From NCBI RefSeq assembly GCF_002573715.1, contig NZ_PDHM01000020.1:62001-126000 (forward strand): a stretch of DNA of 64,000 nucleotides. Reading direction: 5' to 3'. The stretch is from Paenibacillus sp. EZ-K15. GTDB taxonomy: Bacteria; Bacillota; Bacilli; Paenibacillales; Paenibacillaceae. A program made the translations under genes and the position numbers. A model generated the notes under the pieces. It made no database searches. It was not told the origin of the DNA and worked only from the letters and a program-made list of their open reading frames with translations. Positions 1 to 8,959 of the stretch are shown here, one piece after another. Each line of letters opens with the position of its first letter. Within the stretch, counting starts at the first letter, position 1.

Positions 1-589
1 TCAGCATGGATTCGTCTTTGCGGAACATCCCTTCGCCGGAGCAGGGGGCATCGATCAATATTTTGGAGAAAAATCCGGGGAAAGCACCCGCGATCCGCTC
101 CGGATCCTCATTGAGCACCACGGCGTTCCGCACGCCGTACATCTCCAAGTTTTTGGCAAGCGCTTTGGTGCGGTCCGGATGAAGATCATTGCTAACCAGC
201 ACCCCCTGCCCACTCAGCTTTGCTGCAATCTGCGTAGATTTGCCGCCGGGAGCCGCGCACAGGTCCAGCACCAGATCCCCCGGCGTTACGCCGAGCAGTT
301 CAACCGGAGCCATCGCGCTTGGTTCCTGAATATAATATAACCCCGCATGATAGTAAGGATGCCGTCCGGGACGCTCTCCAGCCTGAGTATAATAACCGGT
401 GGAACACCAGGGGATGGGCGCAAGGTCAAAGGGGGACAACTTCATGAATTCCTCTCTGCTGATCTTCAGCGTATTCACCCGAATGCCGGCATTCGGGGCT
501 TGTTCATAAGACTTCATAAAATTGTCATAGTTTTCACCAAGCAGCGATTTCATCTTCGCCAGAAACGGCGAGGGCAGTCGTAATGCCAT
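1..589 (-). CDS. RsmF/NOL1-NOP2-Sun family RNA (cytosine-5) methyltransferase, C-terminus off the window
   Basis: SAM-dependent rRNA m5C methyltransferase of the RsmB/RsmF superfamily. About 196 N-terminal residues are present, starting MALRLPSPF. The SAM-binding segment LDLCAAPGGKST and the motif IV block DAPCSGEGMFRKD, with the DAPC catalytic/release cysteine, are both readable. The ATG follows AGGTAGGT. Other frames of this stretch are closed by stops. The C-terminal part lies beyond base 1. The family is secure; the modified rRNA position cannot be told from the sequence. Confidence 0.9.
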   Translation of the reverse strand, partial: MALRLPSPFLAKMKSLLGENYDNFMKSYEQAPNAGIRVNTLKISREEFMKLSPFDLAPIPWCSTGYYTQAGERPGRHPYYHAGLYYIQEPSAMAPVELLGVTPGDLVLDLCAAPGGKSTQIAAKLSGQGVLVSNDLHPDRTKALAKNLEMYGVRNAVVLNEDPERIAGAFPGFFSKILIDAPCSGEGMFRKDESML

Positions 590-686
590 ACATGGTACCT
601 ACCTGTTCTGTATCGTATCGTTTGAAAGTATGTTTTCACCGTGCTGAAGCAAACATTCGCATGTTCCGCTCCGACTTTTAATATTG

Positions 687-692
687 TATAAT
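687..692 (+). promoter_or_regulatory. -10 element of the thioredoxin/PCYCGC operon
   Basis: A TATAAT hexamer lies about 58 bases before the thioredoxin-like start; the -35 at the expected distance is poor. A short perfect inverted repeat, AAGGAC-AA-GTCCTT, follows at 706-719 and could be an operator or a small leader hairpin. Confidence 0.4.
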
Positions 693-749
693 AAACTACA
701 TTAAAAAGGACAAGTCCTTATTTATTATTAATCATTAGGGGGTGGATCC

Positions 750-1277
750 ATGAACCACAAAAAAAAGAATAAATACACCGCATTATACGCCTTCGGCGGA
801 GTCTTCGTCTTATTGATTGCTGCACTCATTTTCTTGAACGGTCAAGGAGAAGCAAGCGAATTGTACGGAGGGAAGAAGGTCTCCAGCCTGAACCCGGCTA
901 CGCAAGAACTCCTTAATGATCCGAACTACCAGCAAATCATTTTGCCGGATCAGCTGAAGAGCAAGGTCGACAACAAAGAGAACTTCTTCGTGTACTTCTT
1001 TGCATCCGACTGTCCGCACTGCCGTGCGACAACCCCGGAACTGATGCCTTTGGCGGATGATGCTGGAATTACCATGCACCAGTACAACCTTCGCGAGTAT
1101 CAGGAAGGCTGGAGAGAGTACAACATTGAGTTCACCCCGACGCTGGTCTACTTCGAGAACGGTGTAGAGAAAGAACGCATGGTCGGCGGATTGAAACCGG
1201 AAGGTTCCAGTGAAGGCTACTCCATCGATGACTTAAAGCAAATCCTGGATAAATATAAAGGGAGCGTGACGAAATGA
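750..1277 (+). CDS. Membrane-anchored thioredoxin-like protein
   Basis: 175 aa. A Lys-rich N-terminus is followed by one membrane segment (residues 11-30), so the thioredoxin fold should face outward. The redox motif is C88-P-H-C91 in an FFASDCPHC context, and the cis-proline region EFTPTLVYF is present. The start has a GGGGGTGG ribosome site. The stop codon overlaps the start of the next gene (ATGA), so the two are translationally coupled. It is probably an extracytoplasmic thiol-disulfide oxidoreductase; the substrate is unknown, but the coupled cysteine-rich lipoprotein is the obvious candidate. Confidence 0.85.
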   Translation: MNHKKKNKYTALYAFGGVFVLLIAALIFLNGQGEASELYGGKKVSSLNPATQELLNDPNYQQIILPDQLKSKVDNKENFFVYFFASDCPHCRATTPELMPLADDAGITMHQYNLREYQEGWREYNIEFTPTLVYFENGVEKERMVGGLKPEGSSEGYSIDDLKQILDKYKGSVTK

Positions 1278-1729
1278 ACCGCACTCGCGCCATCCTCTTT
1301 ACCTTCGTCATTTCAGGCATGCTGCTGACCGCATGCGGCGGTAAAGAATCCGCTGCCGGGCATCAGCACGGCGCCGATTCTGAACGATATGAGACAACAG
1401 CCAGCATGACGGTTATGCCGAAGTTCTTGTCGAGCTATACCGACAATACGCAAGCAACCTATGCTACGGTCGGAGAATTAGAGGACATCATAAAGGAAAT
1501 CAAATGTTATTGCGGCTGCATGGACGAGGAGAACGGCTATCACGATTCCCTTCATCGCTGCTTCATTGCCGAGAACAAGGACGGCGAAGTCAAATGGACG
1601 GACCATGGCGCTCAATGCGGCATCTGCCTGACCGAGCTGCAGGATGCCAAACGGCTTCATGACGAAGGAAAATCCGTCGAGGAAATCAAACAGTTCATCG
1701 ATGATAAATACAAAGGTACCGAATCTTGA
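1274..1729 (+). CDS. PCYCGC-motif family lipoprotein
   Basis: 151 aa. Lipoprotein signal with lipobox LLTAC (Cys21) and a short His-containing stretch after it (GHQHG). The core reads KCYCGC (C78, C80, C82), then C96 and the C115/C118 pair in HGAQCGICL, which is the pattern of the PCYCGC-motif family; Lys replaces the usual Pro. The family's function is not established; the Cys pattern suggests metal binding or redox activity on the outer face of the membrane. It overlaps the preceding thioredoxin-like gene by four bases. Confidence 0.85.
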   Translation: MNRTRAILFTFVISGMLLTACGGKESAAGHQHGADSERYETTASMTVMPKFLSSYTDNTQATYATVGELEDIIKEIKCYCGCMDEENGYHDSLHRCFIAENKDGEVKWTDHGAQCGICLTELQDAKRLHDEGKSVEEIKQFIDDKYKGTES

Positions 1730-1751
1730 TTCTGAATTTCTGAATAATCAT

Positions 1752-1803
1752 AAAAAAGAGCTGCCCAAAAGTAGATCCCTCTACAGACGGGCAGCTCTTT
1801 TTT
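1752..1803. terminator. Bidirectional terminator
   Basis: The stem AAAAAAGAGCTGCCC / GGGCAGCTCTTTTTT encloses about 22 bases. It separates the PCYCGC gene (+) from the convergent DUF309 gene (-), and both strands end in a T-run. Confidence 0.9.
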
Positions 1804-1818
1804 CACTTGTTCCTAAAG

Positions 1819-2262
1819 TTACTTGGAATGTGCCCGCTCCGGCTTTCGCCGCTGCGGAATGTTCGGCATGATGCGCTCCGATGCCAACTGAACTGCCTGC
1901 TTAAGCTCAGTATCCCCAATTTCGATCGTCAAATCCCTATAGGGAAATGGACGAACGTCATACGACGCCAGCTGCTTGGCGTAGTCCCGGACCTCGCTCA
2001 CCAGCTTCCCCATCGAGATCCCCAGTTCATCGCCGGGACAACTCCCGAGGCGGGATACAGCGCTTGTGAACATTTTATATGCTCCTCTTACGTTGTTGTT
2101 CCGGAAATGAAAAAGCCCGACAGCCACTTGCAGAAGTCCCTTATACCTTGGATCACGATCCCGCGCGAGCCACAGTTCCTCTAACACTTCATGACATTCG
2201 AAGTAGTCCCGATCACGGTTAAAGTAAACGAGGTAAGCGACATACAGCGGTTCATAGCTCAT
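1819..2262 (-). CDS. DUF309 domain-containing protein
   Basis: 147 aa. The motif FNRDRDYFECHEVLEELW is the DUF309 signature (paired acidic/His residues in a helical bundle), followed by LLQVAVGLFHFRNNN. The start overlaps the end of the RelQ-type gene by 11 bases, indicating co-transcription and coupling. The biochemical role of DUF309 is not known. Confidence 0.85.
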   Translation of the reverse strand: MSYEPLYVAYLVYFNRDRDYFECHEVLEELWLARDRDPRYKGLLQVAVGLFHFRNNNVRGAYKMFTSAVSRLGSCPGDELGISMGKLVSEVRDYAKQLASYDVRPFPYRDLTIEIGDTELKQAVQLASERIMPNIPQRRKPERAHSK

Positions 2263-3064
2263 GCTCGTTTACTTTCTTCTTAGCTTCGGCCAGCAGCTCC
2301 TTCACCTCATCCAGAAGCACCTTCATCGCATCCATGTCATGATCCTGAAATATCGCGTTAAATCGGCTCTGAAAAGCAATCGCCTCATTGACCAGATGGA
2401 AGAAATACAACTTGTGAATCGCGTTCAGCACCTGTGTCGTAATATTGGAATCGTCCTCGAACTGCCGCTGCGCCTCCAATATATCCTCCCGGATGCTCGA
2501 CATTTCCGTATCCAGCGTATTCGCCGCTTCTCCGGCCTTCTTCAGCCGTGCCCGAATGTCATCCGGGAGGCTTTCCCGGTACTTGTAGCTAAGGGAATGC
2601 TCAATCGTAGCCCAGAAATTCATGGCCAGCGTGCGGATCTGAATTTCGGCAAGCACCTTCTTTTGCCCCAAAGCCGTTTGCACCGGATATTCGATAATCA
2701 TATGAAAGCTCCGATAGCCGCTCTCTTTGAAATTGGTAATGTAATCCTTCTCGTATAATACAGTCAGGTCTTTCCGTGCCCGGATATATTCGGCTACCCG
2801 CCGGATATCCTCCACGAACTGACACATAATCCGAATGCCTGCGATATCCTCAATCCCGGTTTCCAACTCGTCCATCGGCACATCGAGGCGTTTCGCCTTG
2901 TCCAGTATGCTCGAGATCCGTTTGACCCGACCCGTTACGAATTCGATAGGTGCGTATTCCTCCCGTTTTTTCAGTTCGGAACGCATCGTCTTGAATTTAA
3001 CCTTCAATTCCTCAACGGTCTGCTCATACGGAAGCAAAAATGTCCCCCAGTCTCTAACGTCCAT
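2252..3064 (-). CDS. Small alarmone synthetase (RelQ/YjbM type GTP pyrophosphokinase)
   Basis: 270 aa. Synthetase-only (p)ppGpp enzyme that transfers pyrophosphate from ATP to GDP/GTP. Readable blocks are IEFVTGRVKRISSILDKAKR, DIAGIRIMCQFV, ESGYRSFHMIIEYP and EIQIRTLAMNFWATIEHSL, closely matching B. subtilis YjbM/SasB (RelQ). No HD hydrolase, TGS or ACT domain is present. The C-terminal helical tail is longer than in YjbM (about 211 aa). The start follows AGGAGG with a 7-base spacer. It is probably an operon with DUF309. Confidence 0.93.
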   Translation of the reverse strand: MDVRDWGTFLLPYEQTVEELKVKFKTMRSELKKREEYAPIEFVTGRVKRISSILDKAKRLDVPMDELETGIEDIAGIRIMCQFVEDIRRVAEYIRARKDLTVLYEKDYITNFKESGYRSFHMIIEYPVQTALGQKKVLAEIQIRTLAMNFWATIEHSLSYKYRESLPDDIRARLKKAGEAANTLDTEMSSIREDILEAQRQFEDDSNITTQVLNAIHKLYFFHLVNEAIAFQSRFNAIFQDHDMDAMKVLLDEVKELLAEAKKKVNEHEL

Positions 3065-3088
3065 CGCCTTGCCTCCTGTCTTTACCCT

Positions 3089-4183
3089 TTACCGATGATT
3101 AGCCCCGACGGCTTCGGAAATATGGCTGAAGCCATCCCGTGCAAGCAGCTCCCGGAGACCGGAATGAAGCTTGCGGTTCACCTCAGGCCCTTCATAGATA
3201 AGTGCTGTATAAATTTCCACCAGGCTTGCGCCCGCGCGTATTTTGTCATAAGCATCACTTGCCGTAAAAATTCCGCCAGACCCGATAATCGGAAGCGCAC
3301 CGCCGGTCTGCTTGTAAATCCGGGATACGATCTCCGTTGATCGGTTACGCAGCGGTTTCCCGCTAAGGCCGCCGGTTTCTTTGGCGTTACCGTGCGTCAG
3401 GCCATCCCGCGAAAGCGTCGTATTCGTGGCGATAATGCCGGAAACGCCGCTTGCGCTAATCGTATCCACCATGAATTCCAGTTCCTCATCACTCACATCC
3501 GGCGCAATCTTCACCAGGACGGCCTTCTCGCCTCCATGGATCTTCGCTTGGCGGGACATTTCGTTCTTCACGTCTTCCAGCAAGGATGACAATTCGCTCC
3601 CATGCTGAAGGCTGCGCAAGTCCGGCGTGTTCGGGGAACTGATGTTGACAACAAAAAAGTCGCCATACGGAAATAAAGCTTGGATGCAAGCTTCGTAATC
3701 ACCGTTGGCTTTCTCGTTCGGAGTCGCCTTGTTCTTTCCGATGTTGACGGCAACCGGAATACGGCGTTCCTTGAGTGCGGACAGCCTTTTTGCCATCGCC
3801 TCGGCCCCTTCGTTGTTGAAGCCCATCCGGTTGATGAGTGCCTCATCCGGAGGAAGCCGGAACAATCGCGGCTGTTCGTTGCCCGGTTGTCCCTTCGGGG
3901 TCACCGTGCCTACTTCCATAAATCCGAAGCCGATGGAGGAGAAACCTTTGACGGCCTGAGCATTTTTATCTAACCCGGCGGCAAGTCCGACCGGTGTCGG
4001 GAAATGAAGCCCGAACAGGTCCACTGCCAAATCCGGTGTTTCGCTAACACCGTACATCCCTCGCATGACAGCGTCTGCGCCAACCACGCCGGAGGCACGT
4101 CCAAGGCCGCCAACCACAAGGTGGTGAGCTTTCTCGGGATCGAGTTTAAAAAATATAGGTTTGCCTATGTTGCGGTACAGCAC
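3089..4183 (-). CDS. pyrD: Dihydroorotate dehydrogenase (quinone), class 2
   Basis: Fourth step of UMP synthesis: oxidation of dihydroorotate to orotate with electrons passed to membrane quinone. 364 aa from the GTG chosen here; that GTG has GAGGA nine bases upstream and gives MLYRNIGKPIFFKLDPE, the usual class 2 N-terminus. An in-frame ATG 18 bases upstream has no properly spaced ribosome site. Visible are FGLHFPTPVGLAAGLDKN, the active-site Ser region VNISSPNTPDLRSLQ, and the FMN-binding IGSGGIFTASDA. No other pyr gene is adjacent. Confidence 0.95.
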   Translation of the reverse strand: MLYRNIGKPIFFKLDPEKAHHLVVGGLGRASGVVGADAVMRGMYGVSETPDLAVDLFGLHFPTPVGLAAGLDKNAQAVKGFSSIGFGFMEVGTVTPKGQPGNEQPRLFRLPPDEALINRMGFNNEGAEAMAKRLSALKERRIPVAVNIGKNKATPNEKANGDYEACIQALFPYGDFFVVNISSPNTPDLRSLQHGSELSSLLEDVKNEMSRQAKIHGGEKAVLVKIAPDVSDEELEFMVDTISASGVSGIIATNTTLSRDGLTHGNAKETGGLSGKPLRNRSTEIVSRIYKQTGGALPIIGSGGIFTASDAYDKIRAGASLVEIYTALIYEGPEVNRKLHSGLRELLARDGFSHISEAVGANHR

Positions 4184-4379
4184 ATCCACTCTTCCTCTCA
4201 TCCAGTTATTTCTCTATCCTTCAGTTTATCCGTTTCTGCCTCAAAAAGAAAGTTCTTCAGCATAAACCGGGCGATCGTCCTGACGAGAAAGCGATATGGC
4301 AATTTCGGGACAAACCCCTTACAATAAAGAAGGATTGTACAAATCATTTTCATGATCATGAGAGAAAGAGGGGAAAGAC

Positions 4380-4517
4380 ATGTCAGCCAAACGTAAGCCT
4401 CCGACCTTGCAGCAGAAAAAAGAAGAGGTTAATAAGAAGGCCATACTATGGATCAGCTCCGGCATCGCTCTTCTTATTATCCTGATTATCGTTTTAATTG
4501 TGATCGCCCAGCCTTAA
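4380..4517 (+). CDS. Small single-pass membrane protein (45 aa)
   Basis: Starts MSAKRKPPTLQQKKEEVNKK, a basic cytoplasmic head, followed by one strongly hydrophobic helix (about 22-43) ending IAQP. The ATG is preceded by AGAGGGGAAAG. Its TAA shares the bases TTAA with the stop codon of the convergent L,D-transpeptidase gene. I do not recognise a family; the layout is typical of short conserved Paenibacillus membrane proteins. Confidence 0.7.
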   Translation: MSAKRKPPTLQQKKEEVNKKAILWISSGIALLIILIIVLIVIAQP

Positions 4518-5923
4518 TCCAGCCAGTGATACACCTTGTTGGGGTTGGTCTGCCCCTGGGCAAGCTTGAGCTTAAAACGCTCTTTCGGCGTCCACAGGTC
4601 CTCGGGCAGAACCCCTTCCCGAATTTTCACGACGGTTCCCATCGGAACCAGATCAAACAGCTCCTCCACATCCTCTTTAAGCATACGGATGCAGCCCTCA
4701 GATTCATTCGCTCCGATACTGTCCACGTCTAGCGTACCGTGTATCGCGTATTGCGTATCGGACAGCTGCATTCCCCGCGTCCCATAAGGGCCCTTCGTGG
4801 TCCCGTTCGGATTAACAACCTTGTCATTAATATGAAAATCACCCAGCGGCGTTTTCGCTCCTCCAAGCCCGACCGCATAATTGCGCAGCATGACGGTGCC
4901 GCTGACAACGGCAAGCCGATGATGTTTCCGGTCAATGATGACCTGAAGCGGCTGCTCAAAAAAAGGATCCCCGTTCGGCGAAGTCCCCCAATATCCAATC
5001 TCCTCCGGGTCGTTCCCAGGCTGCTGCCCCGGCTGGTCCTCATGGCCGCCAGTTCCTTGGGACTTATGCTTCATTAATGCTCCGAACATCGCCTCCATTG
5101 CTTTGGAACGGCCGGACAACCAATTATTCGGATACGGCTGCGTCAGTTCATTCAAGCCTTTAGGCAGGCGTCCATGCCGAGCCTTATACTGGTTGGCCGC
5201 TTCCTGCAGCACGGCCGTCTCGACTTGCAGATCCGCCCATTGCCCCGCGCTCCGCTTAAGCTGCGAACTATCCGCAGGCTCGCAATCACACTCCAATGCC
5301 GCTCCTTCATATGGCTGGATCGCAATGGCGCCTTTAGCATCCCGATGCAATCCATATAAACGTTCCATGTCCTTGCTCCATAACTGCCACTTGCCCGATT
5401 GCTTCATCCCAAGCGCAACCGACCAATTCGGCAATGCCTGCGGATGCCGAAGCAATGAGGACAGGGCTCCGGCGGAATCCTTCCCCTGGCCGGAAGCAAC
5501 GGCGGTGTACAGCGGTTCTTTACGCGAATCCCGCTTCTCTTTGTTAACGACCGAGGCGGATACCGGCTCATTCGGCGGGAATACATCTGATGCAAAATCC
5601 CCCGGAACGGAGCCCGGCGCCTGGGCTGGAGGAAGGAATACCAGCAGCAATAACACCAGCGCAGCAAGCAAACGCCGGGTTCTTTTTCGCTTTCGATCCT
5701 TGTCCCTCTCCATTTCCAATAAACGCTGTTCGTAATTTTTCCATATATCGGACGGGACCTGACTAAGCTCAAAGGCTTCATAGACCCCTTCTGCCTTGTT
5801 GTAGCAGTAATTTGCCTTGCCCTGTTCGCCGGCCTGTTCATATTCCTTCCCCAGCAGGTACCAGGCCATTTTATTATCAGGATGCGTCTCCACATACCTT
5901 TTGAGGTACAGCGAATTGTTCAT
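4514..5923 (-). CDS. L,D-transpeptidase (YkuD domain) with N-terminal TPR-like segment
   Basis: 469 aa. The N-terminal ~65 residues look TPR-like (MAWYLLGKEYEQAGEQGKANYCYNKAEG) and precede a basic stretch and one membrane helix (about 85-100). A long linker leads to a YkuD domain: QVIIDRKHHRLAVVSG, KTPLGDFHI, then the catalytic block AIHGTLDVDSIG...SEGCIRM with the nucleophilic Cys. This should make 3-3 peptidoglycan cross-links or attach proteins outside the membrane, with the TPR-like part in the cytoplasm. Confidence 0.88.
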   Translation of the reverse strand: MNNSLYLKRYVETHPDNKMAWYLLGKEYEQAGEQGKANYCYNKAEGVYEAFELSQVPSDIWKNYEQRLLEMERDKDRKRKRTRRLLAALVLLLLVFLPPAQAPGSVPGDFASDVFPPNEPVSASVVNKEKRDSRKEPLYTAVASGQGKDSAGALSSLLRHPQALPNWSVALGMKQSGKWQLWSKDMERLYGLHRDAKGAIAIQPYEGAALECDCEPADSSQLKRSAGQWADLQVETAVLQEAANQYKARHGRLPKGLNELTQPYPNNWLSGRSKAMEAMFGALMKHKSQGTGGHEDQPGQQPGNDPEEIGYWGTSPNGDPFFEQPLQVIIDRKHHRLAVVSGTVMLRNYAVGLGGAKTPLGDFHINDKVVNPNGTTKGPYGTRGMQLSDTQYAIHGTLDVDSIGANESEGCIRMLKEDVEELFDLVPMGTVVKIREGVLPEDLWTPKERFKLKLAQGQTNPNKVYHWLD

Positions 5924-6010
5924 TCGGGAGCCTCCTTTTATGACATTTTTACCTCTATTATCCTGTATATCGGAATAAACGCTCTAATTATGTATGAATC
6001 GTCGGATACG

Positions 6011-6047
6011 AAAAAACGCCCCCTGCCTTTGTCGGGCAGAGGGCGTC
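6011..6047 (-). terminator. Terminator of the ferredoxin gene
   Basis: On the minus strand GACGCCCTCTGCCC - loop GACAAA - GGCAGGGGGCGT is followed by TTTTTT. Confidence 0.85.
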
Positions 6048-6091
6048 GGTATAAGTTCAAGATGGAATATCAGGGCTTAAAGCGGTATTGG

Positions 6092-6331
6092 TTATTCTGC
6101 GTTAAACGGCTCGTCAGCAATCCGAATTGAATCTGTTGGGCAGCCATCGCAAGCATCCAGCATATCATCATGCATATCTTCCGGAATTTCAGTTACCCCG
6201 CGGTTGTTGTCTCCGTCAAAAATAACTTCTGCCAGGCCTTCGTCGTCGTAATCGTAAATATCGGGTGCCGTTGCTCCGCATGCGCCGCAAGCAATGCAGG
6301 TATCTTTATCTACCCAAGTAAACTTCGCCAT
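6092..6331 (-). CDS. fer: [4Fe-4S] ferredoxin
   Basis: 79 aa acidic electron carrier. Cluster ligands read from DTCIACGACGATAPDIYDYDDEG (C-x2-C-x2-C) plus the distal CP in DGCPTDSIRIADEPF. Sequence and length match B. subtilis Fer. It is monocistronic, with its own terminator. It likely serves redox partners such as cytochromes P450 or desaturases; none are nearby. Confidence 0.94.
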   Translation of the reverse strand: MAKFTWVDKDTCIACGACGATAPDIYDYDDEGLAEVIFDGDNNRGVTEIPEDMHDDMLDACDGCPTDSIRIADEPFNAE

Positions 6332-6517
6332 AGTCTCTCTTCCTCCTGTATATCTATAAACATCTCTATAAACATAGTATAAGCTGACGGTCTCCCGCCA
6401 CCATCTACATATATTAATACAATTTTTTTAGGAATACAAATATATTTCCTAACATTTTCCGACAATAATTTGTTATTTTCAAAGGAAATGAAGGAGCTTC
6501 AACTATCAAAAAAACGG

Positions 6518-7849
6518 CTAATCGCGGTCCGGGTCCTTCGCGGGCGGCTGAACGGCATTTTTATTATCGTTCCCCAGATCCCTTACAAAATCCATCTGTA
6601 AAGATGTACCTCTCCGCTTATGATTGCGGATTAAGGACGACGGATCATCTCCCAACATGCCAGCGGTCAGCACCGCACTCTCGCCGAATTTATTGCGCAG
6701 CTCGTCCATGACCCGGGTCAGCGATTCTTTCTTTGGCTGTTTCTCATAATCGAACAAATCCAGCTGAATGGCGGATTCCTCCTTCGCGATAAGCTGCTGC
6801 AGCGTAACGCCAAGCAGACGAAGCGGCTTGTCCTGCTTCCAGTGCCGGTGATACAGCTCGCACGCTTCCCGGTAGATATCCTCGGTATTTTCCGTCGGTA
6901 TGGCCAGATGCCTCGACCGGGTGATCGTCTTCATATCCGGTGTACGCAGCGTGATCTGTATGCCGCTGGTCATTAGACCCTGCCTGCGGAGCCGGCGCGC
7001 TACCTGATCGCTCAGATTCAGCAGCACCCTTCGCGCCTCCTCCGCCGAAGTAACATCCTGCGGGAGCGTGGTCGTGTGTCCGATCGATTTGCTCTGTTCC
7101 CGCTCCGCAACGACAGGAGCATGGTCGATGCCGCTGGCTGCCCTTTTCATCCATGACCCCATTACGCCAAAAGTTGAGGTCAGCAGGCCTTCATCGGCAG
7201 CGGCCAGCTGTCCGATGGTCTGGATGTTCAACTTACGCAGCTTGTCGGCTGTCTTGCTCCCGATGCCAAACAGCTCTGCACAGGGTCTGTTCCAGAGTAC
7301 CTGCGGGACATCCCGTATCCGCAGCACGGATAGCCCGTTGGGCTTTTTCATGTCCGAGGCCATCTTGGCCAGCAATTTATTCGGAGCAATGCCGACGGAG
7401 CAAGGCAGCGACAACTCCTCGCGAATGCGCTGCTGGATCTCCCGGGCGATATCCAGGGGGGTACCGAACTGCTTTGATCCCGTTATATCCAGGTAACATT
7501 CGTCAATCGAAGTCGCTTCCAACAGCGGCGTATAGGCGTAAGCTATATTCATAAATGCATTGGAATACTTGCGGTACAGATGAAAATCCGGCTGGATGAT
7601 CATCAGGTCGGGGTAGATCCGCAGCGCCTGTCTCACGTTCATTCCTGTGCGGATCCCAAGTGACCGTGCCGCATAGGAGCAGGTGACGATGACGCCTTTT
7701 CGCAGCTCGATGCTGCCCGCGACAGCCGTGGGTTTGCCCCGATAGAGCTCCGGCTCCTCAGCTTCGTGTACAGAACAGTAAAAAGCATTCATATCCACAT
7801 GAAGTATAACGCGGCCGCTGGCCGGATAATAATTGTCGATATGTCCCAC
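6518..7849 (-). CDS. dinB: DNA polymerase IV (Y family)
   Basis: 443 aa translesion polymerase. Palm acidic residues lie in HVDMNAFYCSVHEAEE and SIDECYLDITG. Thumb helix-hairpin-helix: FGIGSKTADKLRKLNIQTIGQLA. The little-finger domain follows, with SIGHTTTLPQDV. GTG start with AAGGA seven bases upstream. The C-terminal tail after about residue 410 is not a clear clamp-binding motif. Bacillus carries two such enzymes (YqjH, YqjW); I cannot say which this matches better. Confidence 0.93.
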   Translation of the reverse strand: MGHIDNYYPASGRVILHVDMNAFYCSVHEAEEPELYRGKPTAVAGSIELRKGVIVTCSYAARSLGIRTGMNVRQALRIYPDLMIIQPDFHLYRKYSNAFMNIAYAYTPLLEATSIDECYLDITGSKQFGTPLDIAREIQQRIREELSLPCSVGIAPNKLLAKMASDMKKPNGLSVLRIRDVPQVLWNRPCAELFGIGSKTADKLRKLNIQTIGQLAAADEGLLTSTFGVMGSWMKRAASGIDHAPVVAEREQSKSIGHTTTLPQDVTSAEEARRVLLNLSDQVARRLRRQGLMTSGIQITLRTPDMKTITRSRHLAIPTENTEDIYREACELYHRHWKQDKPLRLLGVTLQQLIAKEESAIQLDLFDYEKQPKKESLTRVMDELRNKFGESAVLTAGMLGDDPSSLIRNHKRRGTSLQMDFVRDLGNDNKNAVQPPAKDPDRD

Positions 7850-7882
7850 GCAGAATTCCTTCTTTCTTCGGCACGGTTCTAC

Positions 7883-8719
7883 TTAAGTCTTATTGCTGCC
7901 CTCATCTTGGAGTTCATTTTGAATGATTCTCACGTTTTCCTTATGGCACTTCGCCGTGAATTCGGAGACAAATCCGTGCTCCTGCCGCAGCTGGTCAAGA
8001 GCCGTATCATCGCCATCCATAACAGCCTGACGCAGTCGTTCCAGATAGCTTCGGGCTGCCTCCACTCTTCGATTCATCTCAGATCGGCTTGTCGTATGCC
8101 GGCCATGCCCAGGGATGAGCAAAGCAACCGGATGCTCCTTCAGGATCCTTGCAGCTTGGCGAATCGTTCCTTCATAGTCCCTCGCACTTTGGAAGATAAA
8201 TGGAAGCTCAAAATCGGATAAGTAGTCACCGGCTGCAAATACGCCCACGGAATCAATCACGGTAAACAAGCCGTCGGCCGTATGTCCCGGTGCTCTATAG
8301 AACGTAAGCGTTGTGGAGCCCATTGCGAGCTGTTGTCCATCTTCCTCGATAACCATATCAAGTACTGGGAATTCTATGGGATAATCGCGAGTAATATAGT
8401 GGGAAGCATCAAAATCACGAATTGATTTCAGTTTATCCTCTTTTTCCGGGTCATCTCTGAGTCCGGCACTCCCAATCGTCTTGGCGTCCGGGAAAGCCTT
8501 ATATCCGATAATGTGGTCGTAGTCCCCATGCGTAAAGATGAGATAACATTCCCTGTTTCCCCGAACCGCGTTAACATGTTCTCGAATCTCATCGATTTCG
8601 TGCGGCAGCCAGTTCGGATCGATGATAATGATACTCTCATCCAGCTGGATTACCGTTGAAGTGGTCTGAAATAACGCACTTTGAAAAATCGTCACCTGAT
8701 CATTAGAATATTGAATCAT
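7883..8719 (-). CDS. MBL-fold metallo-hydrolase
   Basis: 278 aa. The metal motif is FTHGDYDHIIG (HxDxDH-like), followed by APGHTADGLF and PGHGRHT with the later His ligands. It belongs to the glyoxalase II/beta-lactamase-like superfamily. ATG preceded by GGAG with an 8-base spacer. It lies 33 bases upstream of dinB on the same strand, so the two may be co-transcribed. Substrate unknown. Confidence 0.85.
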   Translation of the reverse strand: MIQYSNDQVTIFQSALFQTTSTVIQLDESIIIIDPNWLPHEIDEIREHVNAVRGNRECYLIFTHGDYDHIIGYKAFPDAKTIGSAGLRDDPEKEDKLKSIRDFDASHYITRDYPIEFPVLDMVIEEDGQQLAMGSTTLTFYRAPGHTADGLFTVIDSVGVFAAGDYLSDFELPFIFQSARDYEGTIRQAARILKEHPVALLIPGHGRHTTSRSEMNRRVEAARSYLERLRQAVMDGDDTALDQLRQEHGFVSEFTAKCHKENVRIIQNELQDEGSNKT

Positions 8720-8880
8720 GTCATAAACTCCATTCCATTATATCCTCTTTAGTCAATGAAGTGTCTTCATGTCATTATCCATGAGGAATCATGAAGGCTT
8801 CACCAACGCCTCCAGCATATCGTTACCCTTAACGCGGGTCAAGAATAAGCCTCTATAGGTAAGGTTTGTTTTTTACTCTG

Positions 8881-8908
8881 TTACTTTCCCGCAAAGAAAT
8901 GTTATAAT
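8881..8908 (+). promoter_or_regulatory. Promoter of cimA
   Basis: TTACTT, a 16-base spacer, then TATAAT, about 50 bases before the cimA start. I saw no T-box or other leader structure in the ~240 bases between the MBL gene and cimA. Confidence 0.55.
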
Positions 8909-8959
8909 ACAAAATTATAAACAATACGGTCCAATCCCGGACACCCAAAGGAGGACATC

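Noticed and set aside
4514..5923. Loss of a catalytic residue in the L,D-transpeptidase (Glu in SEGCIRM where SHGC is often quoted)
   Set aside because: That position varies in YkuD proteins (B. subtilis YkuD has Lys); the catalytic Cys and the upstream HGT are intact.
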